Source: JBBQZL01 sp038207745 (GTDB lineage Bacteria > Actinomycetota > Thermoleophilia > Solirubrobacterales > 70-9). Taken from it: a stretch of 19,208 nucleotides of DNA. The notes under the pieces are model-generated. The model had not been told where the DNA came from, searched no databases, and worked only from the letters and a program-made list of their open reading frames with translations. Location: the NCBI GenBank assembly GCA_038207745.1, contig JBBQZL010000025.1, forward strand, positions 1-19,208, in the 5' to 3' direction. The translations under genes and the position numbers were made by a program. This document shows positions 1-6,259 of this stretch, one piece after another; the stretch's first letter is position 1, and each line of letters opens with the position of its first letter.

Positions 1-415
1 CTGCGAAAACGTCGGCGCTGCTGGTGATCCGAATCTCGACCGGTCGCCTGCCCCTTGCGAGCCTCGGGCCTGTCGCTTCGCCCTTTGCCGCGGGGACCTC
101 GAGCGACTCCTGGGTCAGATAGGAACCCGCCGGGATCTCGATCGCAGTTCGCATCCCGATCGCATCTTCAGGATGTGAAAGCGCGCCGACCGGCACGAAC
201 CTTTCCGGCAGGCGCCGGATCGTGATTCCCCTGGTCAGTACCTTGGGGCCTATCGAGGAGTGAGCAGAGAGTCGTTGTGTGGCAACGACAACCGGCCGAA
301 GCGGGCCATATGAGTCCGCGACGCTCGACCGATACCCGCTCACCATCGAGGCTGCCGCGAGTGCTGCGGCGCCGGCCAGCACGAACAGGACGATCGCCCT
401 GGTCCGACGACCCAC
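1..415 (-). CDS. CpaB/RcpC-like SAF-domain protein, N-terminal part (cut by window edge)
   Basis: The sequence reads from a GTG at 415 to the left edge, giving about 138 residues with no stop. Residues 5-25 form one hydrophobic segment, either a signal anchor or a signal peptide. Residues about 41-103 resemble an SAF domain of the CpaB/RcpC type: a PVVVAT strand, a basic stretch ending in LPERFVPVGAL, then an EDAIGM turn and an IPAGSYLT strand. CpaB proteins belong to the Flp/Tad type IVb pilus assembly machine and sit on the outer face of the membrane. The start lies five bases beyond the stop of the upstream histidine kinase gene, so the two are almost certainly co-transcribed. No in-frame ATG lies close upstream, and the ribosome site is weak. 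Other SAF-domain roles, such as flagellar P-ring FlgA-like or antifreeze-like proteins, are possible, but the pilus assignment fits best. The C-terminal half is outside the window. Confidence 0.68.
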   Translation of the reverse strand, partial: MGRRTRAIVLFVLAGAAALAAASMVSGYRSSVADSYGPLRPVVVATQRLSAHSSIGPKVLTRGITIRRLPERFVPVGALSHPEDAIGMRTAIEIPAGSYLTQESLEVPAAKGEATGPRLARGRRPVEIRITSSADVFA

Positions 416-420
416 GACTT

Positions 421-1179
421 CTACGCCCCCAGGTCGGGAACGACCGGGTCCGGGGGCTCGACCGGGAGTTCGAGGATTGCCTCGGAACCCTGTGGTGAAC
501 ACTGGAGCGCGAATCGACCGCCACAGACCGCGGCAAGATCGCGGACCACGCGAAGGCCATTGCCCCGCTCGGCGGCTGTCCCGGAAATTGCTGCAGCAAG
601 ATCGGGGCAGGGCATTGAAACGGCAGGCGCGGGCGCAGCCGATCCACCGACCGTCGCATGCTGACCGTCGTCAACCACCTTGAATCTGACCGTCCCGCCC
701 CTGGCTCTGGCGCTGAGTGTGAGACGCGCGCCGCCATGCTCGAGCGCGTTGACGATCAGGTTGTCGAGAGCCTGTGAGAGGTCGATCCGATCTGCCGAGA
801 CCAGGCACTCCGCGACCTCCGCCGAGATCCTGATTCCTCCGCCTCGAGCCTCGGCCGCCTTTCGCCATCTTCCCGCCGCCGCCTCGATCACGCCACGGCA
901 CTCCGACGATCCGCGACCTCGTGACCGCGCCTGCCACCAGGCCCGCTTCGTCTCACGCTCGAGGTCCGAAAGCGCTGCAGCGGTGAGATCGAGACACGAG
1001 GCTGCGATCTCCGGCGGCCCGGCAAGAGCAAGCGCCTGAAGTGGCCGCCTCGCCTCATGCAGGTGTCGTCTGATCGAATTGCGGATCTGGACAGAAGTGA
1101 GGCGCTGACCCAGAGCCACCGATGCGAGCACGGCCGAGGCAAGCCAGCCCGCGACCATGATCAGGTCGACCACGGTCAT
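421..1179 (-). CDS. Sensor histidine kinase, short membrane-anchored type
   Basis: This 252-residue protein has one transmembrane segment at about residues 6-24 and no visible extracellular sensor or HAMP domain. A dimerisation/phosphoacceptor motif follows directly (HEARRPLQAL, phosphoacceptor His41). The HATPase part carries an N box (DNLIVNALEHGG, about 138-149), a degenerate G1 box (VVDDGQHA) and a G2-like box (GNGLRVVRDL) followed by CGG. It should phosphorylate the response regulator encoded immediately upstream. The ATG at 1179 overlaps that gene's TGA by four bases (ATGA), which points to translational coupling. With almost no periplasmic part, it probably senses within the membrane, in the cytoplasm or through a partner. 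The lid region between G1 and G2 is unusually rich in Ala and Pro. The family assignment is firm; the signal is unknown. Confidence 0.85.
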   Translation of the reverse strand: MTVVDLIMVAGWLASAVLASVALGQRLTSVQIRNSIRRHLHEARRPLQALALAGPPEIAASCLDLTAAALSDLERETKRAWWQARSRGRGSSECRGVIEAAAGRWRKAAEARGGGIRISAEVAECLVSADRIDLSQALDNLIVNALEHGGARLTLSARARGGTVRFKVVDDGQHATVGGSAAPAPAVSMPCPDLAAAISGTAAERGNGLRVVRDLAAVCGGRFALQCSPQGSEAILELPVEPPDPVVPDLGA

Positions 1180-1889
1180 CCGTCGATCAACCGGTAGCCG
1201 ACACCCCAGACGTTGACGATGAAGCGGCCGCGCTTGGGGTCCAGCTTCCGCCGCAGCCTGCTGGCATGGGAATCGAGGGTCCGGGTCCTGCCCAATGAGC
1301 GATATCCCCAGACGTCTCTGAGCAATTCCTCCTTTGTGAATACCCGGGTCGGCTCGGCTGCAAGCGCCCTGAGCAGCATGAACTCCTTGTTCGAGAGCTC
1401 AACTCTCTTCCCGGCCACCTCGACCAGCCTGCGCATCGGGTCGATCGTGATCTCCCCAACCCGCCGCGGGCCTTCCGGCGCACGCCGCTCGCGCCTCAGC
1501 ACCGCGCCGATCCGCGCACGCAGTTCCAGATAGGAGAAGGGCTTGACCAGGTAGTCGTCGGCGCCGGCCTCGAGACCGCGAACCCGGTCGTGTTCCGAAC
1601 CCCGTCCGGTCAGGACGATGACCGGAAGGTCGGGATCGAACCGCGACGAGACACCCTGCGCGGCCCGGATCTCGCGAAGCACATCCAGCCCCTGTGCATC
1701 GGGGAGCCCGAGATCAAGCACCAGCAGGTCCGGCTGGTTGAACTGACAGATCCGCAGAGCGTCGGAAGCCTCGGGTGCCGGCAGCGCCGCATAGCGATCG
1801 GCGGTCAGGTGATCGCAGAGCAGCTCCAGGGTGAGCGGATCGTCTTCACAGACCACCACTGTCGCGATCTCGTTTCGCTGCGGGAGCAT
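1176..1889 (-). CDS. OmpR/PhoB-family response regulator
   Basis: This 237-residue protein has a receiver domain at about residues 9-125 with the full active site: acidic pair Asp16-Asp17, phosphoacceptor Asp59 (VLDLGLPD), Thr94 (VLTG) and Lys116 (VKPF). The C-terminal winged helix (about 145-235) shows the OmpR signatures ELSNKEFMLL, TKEELLRDVWG, a recognition helix with RTLDSHASRLRRKL, and the VWGVGYRL wing. It is a DNA-binding transcription factor activated by phosphorylation. It starts at ATG 1889, with an AGGA ribosome site about four bases upstream. It is first in an operon with the histidine kinase (four-base overlap) and a CpaB-like gene, so its likely target is pilus or surface genes in this locus. 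The 60 bases upstream of it separate it from an OsmC gene on the same strand. Confidence 0.93.
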   Translation of the reverse strand: MLPQRNEIATVVVCEDDPLTLELLCDHLTADRYAALPAPEASDALRICQFNQPDLLVLDLGLPDAQGLDVLREIRAAQGVSSRFDPDLPVIVLTGRGSEHDRVRGLEAGADDYLVKPFSYLELRARIGAVLRRERRAPEGPRRVGEITIDPMRRLVEVAGKRVELSNKEFMLLRALAAEPTRVFTKEELLRDVWGYRSLGRTRTLDSHASRLRRKLDPKRGRFIVNVWGVGYRLIDG

Positions 1890-1949
1890 GTCGTCCTAAG
1901 GGCACGAGCGACGGCGTCTCTCCCCCTGCCGATCTATCGGGCGCCGAGG

Positions 1950-2471
1950 TCAGGCGGTTTCGACGCGAGTCTGTAGGTCGATCGGGTTACGGATGCAGTA
2001 GGCGCCCGGGCAGTTCTCGTCGGAAAGCCGTTTGATCTCCTCGAGCGCTTCGGCAGATCCGTCAGCGTCGACTTCGAGCAGCCAGTTGATCTGTTCGACC
2101 GGCGGATTCTCCGAGACGCCAAGAGCCCGGCTGATATCGACATCGGTCTCCACCCGTGCATGCAGCGAGCGGATCTCCACCCCGTGGCGCGCGGCTTCCT
2201 GGGCGTATGTCATCGCGTAGCAGGCGAGCCCACCCCAGAAGCAGTAGGCGAGCGGGTTGGGCGCTGACCCGGTGCCGCCCATGGCCGGGGGGAAGTCAGC
2301 CGCGAAGACGACCGGATCGCCGTCCGGGATCTCGATCTCGGTCCGGAATTGTGGCCTTCCGGTTTCGGTCTGCCAGTCGCCTTCGAACGAGGTCGGCTGG
2401 ATGACGGCGGCGGGGTCGCTTCCGGCCTTGGCGGCGGTCATCTCGACCGCTTCAACGTTGACATTGTGCAT
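1950..2471 (-). CDS. OsmC-family protein (probable thiol-dependent hydroperoxide reductase)
   Basis: This 173-residue protein has the OsmC layout. A beta-rich N-terminal part contains FPPAMGGTGSAPNPLAY, a central helix carries Cys77 and Cys84 (GGLACYAMTYAQ), and a C-terminal motif holds Cys154 and Cys159 (ENCPGAYCI). OsmC/Ohr enzymes reduce organic hydroperoxides with a pair of cysteines, one on the central helix and one near the C-terminus. Cys84 and Cys154 are the best candidates here, with Cys77 and Cys159 as extras. The enzyme should be cytoplasmic. The ATG at 2471 has a good ribosome site (AGGAG, about six bases upstream). It follows the MMPL exporter gene by 39 bases on the same strand and probably ends the arsR operon. 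It is closer to YhfA/OsmC-like proteins than to classical Ohr; this sub-family placement is a judgement by eye. Confidence 0.88.
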   Translation of the reverse strand: MHNVNVEAVEMTAAKAGSDPAAVIQPTSFEGDWQTETGRPQFRTEIEIPDGDPVVFAADFPPAMGGTGSAPNPLAYCFWGGLACYAMTYAQEAARHGVEIRSLHARVETDVDISRALGVSENPPVEQINWLLEVDADGSAEALEEIKRLSDENCPGAYCIRNPIDLQTRVETA

Positions 2472-2510
2472 TGGGATCTCCTATTCGGTTCAATTTGCCG
2501 AGAGCGGCCG

Positions 2511-4616
2511 TCAGTGACCGAAACGGACATCGGGAAGCAGGCGGTCGAGCGGCTTCGGCAGCCACCACGCCCAGCGACCGAGCAGACGGAGCATCACCGG
2601 CAGGAGCAGCAAACGGACAAGCCCGGCGTCGAGCAGGACGGCAACGCCGAGGATCACGCCCATCTCCTTCGGAGGCAGCGGGCCGCTGAGGGCGAAGGTG
2701 AAGAAGACCGCGACCATGACCGCACCGGCGGCGAAGATGACGCGGCCGGAATGAGCCATGCCACCGACCATCGCCTCCTTGGGGTCGCCCGTCCGGTCCC
2801 AGTGCTCCTTTGCGCTGGAAAGCAGGAAGACCGTGTAATCCATCGAGATCGCGAAGATCATCGCGAAGAAGAAGACAGGGGCCCAGGCGTCGAGAAAGCC
2901 CTGTGGTTCGAAACCGAGAAGCGAGTGCAGATCCCCATTCTGGAAGATCAGCCTGGCGACGCCGAAGGCCGCAGCGGTTGCCAGCAGATTGGTGAGCACA
3001 CCAACCGCCGCGATGATCGGGGCGCGAAGGGCGATCAGCAGGAGCAGGAACCCTAGGGCGAGCACCACGCCGATCACCAGCGGGGTCTTGGCCGAAAGCG
3101 AGGCCTCGAGGTCGTGGTTCTCGGCCACCGGGCCGCCGACGTATGCGCCGGATGGGAGGTCGGTGCGCAGGCGGTCGATCGTCGCACCCACTGCGGGGTC
3201 GGACGGGTCCTGTTTGGGCACGGCCTGGATCAGCACGAGCCCACCGGAGCCGGGCTGCGGAGGCATCACCTGGGCGATGCCCTGGTCCTGCCCGGCAATC
3301 GCGGCGACCTTTTTCGCGTTCGTCCTTCCGGTGACGATCTGGATCGGGCCCGCTGAGCCCGGGCCGAATGCGTCCTGAACCTGCGTGTATCCCTCTCGCG
3401 ACTGGTCGCCGGTCGGGACAACCTTGATCGACGGCATTCCGGTCTTGAGGCCGAGCACGGGCAGCGCCAGCCCGACAAGCGCGATCAGCGCGATTGCCGC
3501 GTAGGGCAACGGGTTGCGCCAGAGGCGCTCGCCCCAGGCGGCGAAACGGGCTGAGCGGTGCTCGCCCGAGTGCACCCATTTGAGCGCCAGCTTGTCGACG
3601 CGCGGACCGAGCTTGGCGAGGACGGCCGGGAGCAGGGTGAGCGTTGCCGCCAGGACAAAGAAGACCGAGAGCATGATCCCGAGGCTCATCGACCTGAAGG
3701 CGGGGCTCGGTACCAGCATCACCGCGCTGAGCGAGATCAGAACGGTTACGCCGCTGAACAGGACGGCCTTGCCTGCGGTATCCATGGTCACCGCCGTGGC
3801 CTCCTCCGCCGAGAGCCCGGAGCCGAAGAAGGCGCCGCGGAATCGCATGATCACGAAGAGTGCGTAGTCGATGCCCAGGGCGAGCGCGAACATCAGCGCG
3901 AAGTTCATCGCCCAGATCGAGATGTCCATGATCTGGGTGCCGAGGTAGAGCGAGCCGGCGGCGGCAATAAGGCCGATGATGGTCAACATCAGCGGCAGAC
4001 CGGCGGCGACGAGGGAACCGAAGGCAAGGACGAGGATCGCCATGGTGACGGGCCAGGAGATCACCTCTGACTTCAACATCGCGCTCTTGTTGGCCTCGTT
4101 GAAGTCGGACCACATCCCGGACGCGCCGGTCAGGTTCACCTGGACTTCATCGGCACTGAGGTCGCCGAGCGGACCCTTGAGGTTGTCGGCCGCGCGCACC
4201 ATGTCGTTGGGATTCCTGGCTGCGCCGGCCTGGACGATCGCGGTGTGGCCATCGGGTGAGATGGACATGCCGGGACGGGGCGGAAACACGGTCGTGACGG
4301 CCTTCTCTGCGCGGAGCGTCTGCTCAACGCCGGTGACCGCCTGCTGGAACGACTGGTCGCCGACGGTCTTGGTCGGCGAGTGGACCACAACCATCAGGGC
4401 GTAGCTGCCGAGACCCTGGAAGTTCTTGTCGACCAGGTTTCGGGCCTGAACCGACTCCGAGCCGGTTGCCTCCCACCCGGCGCCCGAAAGCGCCGTCTCG
4501 ACACGGGGCGCAAGGACTCCGAGGCCGATGGCGAGGATGAGCCAGCCGGCAAGGACGATACGGAAGTGGGTGGCGGTCCAATGACCGAGCCTGCCTATGG
4601 GGCCGAGCTGATTCAT
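2511..4616 (-). CDS. MMPL/RND-family membrane exporter
   Basis: This 701-residue protein has the two-fold RND layout of MMPL proteins. One N-terminal transmembrane helix (about 18-37) and an extracytoplasmic domain (about 40-185) precede a five-helix block (about 188-340). A second soluble domain (about 390-510) precedes another five-helix block (about 512-680). Both Asp-Tyr pairs of the proton relay are present, in GIDYALF (Asp250-Tyr251) and SMDYTVF (Asp593-Tyr594), so an active proton-driven exporter is expected. Substrates of this family include lipids, hydrophobic metabolites and drugs; none can be read from the sequence. The frame stays open far upstream, but the ATG at 4616 is chosen because AAAGGAGG lies seven bases before it and it overlaps the upstream stop by one base (TGATG). 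It is third in the arsR operon, so it should be induced when the repressor releases DNA. Confidence 0.93.
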   Translation of the reverse strand: MNQLGPIGRLGHWTATHFRIVLAGWLILAIGLGVLAPRVETALSGAGWEATGSESVQARNLVDKNFQGLGSYALMVVVHSPTKTVGDQSFQQAVTGVEQTLRAEKAVTTVFPPRPGMSISPDGHTAIVQAGAARNPNDMVRAADNLKGPLGDLSADEVQVNLTGASGMWSDFNEANKSAMLKSEVISWPVTMAILVLAFGSLVAAGLPLMLTIIGLIAAAGSLYLGTQIMDISIWAMNFALMFALALGIDYALFVIMRFRGAFFGSGLSAEEATAVTMDTAGKAVLFSGVTVLISLSAVMLVPSPAFRSMSLGIMLSVFFVLAATLTLLPAVLAKLGPRVDKLALKWVHSGEHRSARFAAWGERLWRNPLPYAAIALIALVGLALPVLGLKTGMPSIKVVPTGDQSREGYTQVQDAFGPGSAGPIQIVTGRTNAKKVAAIAGQDQGIAQVMPPQPGSGGLVLIQAVPKQDPSDPAVGATIDRLRTDLPSGAYVGGPVAENHDLEASLSAKTPLVIGVVLALGFLLLLIALRAPIIAAVGVLTNLLATAAAFGVARLIFQNGDLHSLLGFEPQGFLDAWAPVFFFAMIFAISMDYTVFLLSSAKEHWDRTGDPKEAMVGGMAHSGRVIFAAGAVMVAVFFTFALSGPLPPKEMGVILGVAVLLDAGLVRLLLLPVMLRLLGRWAWWLPKPLDRLLPDVRFGH

Positions 4617-4870
4617 CAAACGCCCTCCTTTGGATAGACGACCGAATCGAGATGGAAGAGCCGGGTGATGACAAGCGATGCGGGACAGATTCCGAAGACG
4701 ACGAACATCCACTGGCTGACCCCGACAAATGCAGTCAGGATCAGAAACCACGGCGAGATGAGGACGGCCAGAAGGACGCTGACCAGCGTCACGGTCCCGG
4801 CCATCGCGAAGAGAACCCGCTCGAGCGGCCAGCCGGACCGACTGGCGCAGGTGGTGGAATGGCGCTTCAT
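4616..4870 (-). CDS. DUF2892 (YgaP-like transmembrane) small membrane protein
   Basis: This 84-residue protein has two hydrophobic helices (about 19-38 and 42-66) and matches the YgaP transmembrane/DUF2892 pattern: a WPLER motif at 14-18, glycines in the first helix, and FGICPASL with Cys62 at the end of the second. The domain is often found fused to or beside rhodaneses and other sulfur-handling proteins. Here it stands alone. Its molecular role is not established. The start overlaps the arsR stop by four bases (ATGA) and has a GGAGG ribosome site six bases upstream. Its stop overlaps the MMPL start by one base. The tight coupling implies that its product is made in step with both the repressor and the exporter. 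Confidence 0.85.
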   Translation of the reverse strand: MKRHSTTCASRSGWPLERVLFAMAGTVTLVSVLLAVLISPWFLILTAFVGVSQWMFVVFGICPASLVITRLFHLDSVVYPKEGV

Positions 4871-5217
4871 TTGTTACCTCCGAGTACGGCGTCGAGTTCA
4901 GAGAGCTGAAGGCGCAGCCCCCCACAGACCTGCTCACAGAGTTCGAAGACCCCGTCGTCGGCAATCGCGTAGCGCGCCTTCGTGCCGGCCTTGGTGCGAC
5001 CGACCATCCCGGCGTTATGGAGGACGCCGAGGTGCTTGGAGACGTTCTGCTGCGATGCGCCGAGCGCCTCCTGAAGCTCACCGACCGTCGCCTCGCCGTC
5101 GCGAAGGTGATCGAGCAGCCGGATTCGCATCGGCTCGCCCAGCACCCGGAAGCGCTGTGCAATCAGATCGACAAGGGGCTCGGGAATCGGATGTGGGACA
5201 GCCGGGAGGTTGGACAT
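4867..5217 (-). CDS. ArsR/SmtB-family transcriptional repressor
   Basis: This 116-residue winged-helix protein has the ArsR core: RFRVLGEPMRIRLLDHL (about 22-38), helix-turn-helix GELQEALGASQQNVSKHLGVL (split over about 46-66), and a beta-wing GRTKAGTKARYAI. The alpha-3 CVC metal box of ArsR/SmtB is absent. The only cysteines are Cys94 and Cys98 in the last helix (ELCEQVC), which could form a disulfide, polysulfide or soft-metal site. ATG 5217 is chosen because it gives the usual family length. The frame is open further upstream but is not ArsR-like there. No Shine-Dalgarno precedes the ATG, which suggests a leaderless transcript. It heads an operon with the DUF2892, MMPL and OsmC genes and probably autoregulates through the inverted repeats just upstream. 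Confidence 0.9.
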   Translation of the reverse strand: MSNLPAVPHPIPEPLVDLIAQRFRVLGEPMRIRLLDHLRDGEATVGELQEALGASQQNVSKHLGVLHNAGMVGRTKAGTKARYAIADDGVFELCEQVCGGLRLQLSELDAVLGGNK

Positions 5218-5223
5218 GGAGGG

Positions 5224-5248
5224 AACCGTATCACAACTTAACGGTTGT
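5224..5248. promoter_or_regulatory. Overlapping inverted repeats, candidate ArsR operator/promoter
   Basis: Two perfect inverted repeats interlock directly upstream of arsR. AACCGT (5224-5229) pairs with ACGGTT (5241-5246), and ACAAC (5233-5237) pairs with GTTGT (5244-5248). The region is AT-rich for this genome. On the minus strand TGATAC (5233-5228) could be a -10 element placed so that transcription begins near the ATG. That would fit the missing ribosome site, but no good -35 is visible. Binding of ArsR here is inferred from position and symmetry only. Confidence 0.45.
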
Positions 5249-5335
5249 AAAGATGTGGATAGGCAGAGTGCCCGTCCACGGCATCGAACTCGCTCGGCGC
5301 CCACCCTCGTCGATGAACCTGCAAACGTCCGCGCA

Positions 5336-6259
5336 ATGGAGGCGAGCAACAGCCACCCCTACCCGCCGTTCGAGCTGGCGATGCGTGTGCTGACGATCCC
5401 GGAGGACGGCTCGGACCCGTTCCTCTCGTACGAGGTGCTCGGTTCGTCGACCAGGTATGAGCTCTTGAAGCTGCTGCCCGACGATTGGTCGTTTGAAGGC
5501 AGAAAGGTCTTGGATTTCGGCTGTGGGGCTGGCAGAACGCTGCGCCATTTCCTTGCCGAAGCCTCGAGGCCCGACACCGAGTTCTGGGGCGCCGACATCG
5601 ACGAGAAGAGCATTGGGTGGCTGGAGGCAAACCTCTCACCCCCGCTCCGCCTGATCAACTCCGAAACCGAACCCCCTCTACCGCTTGAGCGGGACAGCTT
5701 CGACCTGGCATGGGCGATCTCTGTTTTCACCCATCTTGCGGATACCTCAGCCGAGTGGATCCTCGAACTCCACCGGATCCTCAAACCAGGCGGGCTGCTG
5801 ATGGCCAGCTACATGGGTGAGTGGAACTCCGAGCAGATCGCCGGCGAGCCGTGGAACGAAAACAGGGTCGGGATGAACGTGCTCCGCCACGACCAGGGAT
5901 GGGACAAGGGCGGCCCGATGATCTTGACGTCCGATTGGTGGGTCAGGGAGCATTGGGGTCGCGCCTTCGAGATCGTCGCAATCAACCCGGAGGTCCACAA
6001 TCAGACCTGGGTGCTGCTCCGGAAGAAGCCTGTTTCGATCACCGCCGAAGAGCTGCTCGAGGCAGGATCGGATCCCCGCGAGGCCGCGTCGCTCCGGCAC
6101 AACGTCGTCCAACTTCAGCGAGAGATCGAGGATGTCAGGCTCGAGGTTCGCGACCGCTACGAGAACACGCTGAGCTGGAGGCTCACCGGGTGGCTGCGCA
6201 GGTCCAGGGCCCTGGTCGCGCGCCTGACCGGGCGACTGAAGGGCCGTTCCCGGAGCTAG
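5336..6259 (+). CDS. Class I SAM-dependent methyltransferase with polysaccharide-locus type C-terminal tail
   Basis: This 307-residue protein has a Rossmann methyltransferase domain. Motif I is VLDFGCGAGR (58-67), the acidic end of strand 2 is GADID (86-90), motif II is SFDLAWAISVFTHL (121-134), and motif III is LKPGG (149-153). After the catalytic domain come a charged coiled-coil helix (about 250-275), then SWRLT (280-284) and a basic amphipathic tail. Short SWRxT tails are common on glycosyltransferases and methyltransferases of cell-surface glycan loci, so the substrate may be a polysaccharide or lipid-linked sugar. ATG 5336 is preferred. An upstream in-frame ATG at 5216 has a good GGGAGG site, but codons between the two have low GC in third positions, unlike a real gene here, and it would overlap the arsR start. 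The gene is divergent from arsR, and its stop shares CTAG with the convergent RTX gene. Confidence 0.85.
   Translation: MEASNSHPYPPFELAMRVLTIPEDGSDPFLSYEVLGSSTRYELLKLLPDDWSFEGRKVLDFGCGAGRTLRHFLAEASRPDTEFWGADIDEKSIGWLEANLSPPLRLINSETEPPLPLERDSFDLAWAISVFTHLADTSAEWILELHRILKPGGLLMASYMGEWNSEQIAGEPWNENRVGMNVLRHDQGWDKGGPMILTSDWWVREHWGRAFEIVAINPEVHNQTWVLLRKKPVSITAEELLEAGSDPREAASLRHNVVQLQREIEDVRLEVRDRYENTLSWRLTGWLRRSRALVARLTGRLKGRSRS

Noticed and set aside
2452..4113. A 553-residue open frame on the minus strand inside the MMPL gene, plus several long plus-strand frames there
   Set aside because: The product is Arg/Pro/Gly-rich with no domain, and it lies in another frame of a clear MMPL gene with both Asp-Tyr motifs. 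It is an effect of the GC-rich codon bias.
5216..5335. Earlier ATG start (5216) for the methyltransferase, with a good GGGAGG site
   Set aside because: Codons in this stretch have low GC in third positions, and the segment overlaps the arsR start and its inverted repeats; the conserved part begins at 5336.
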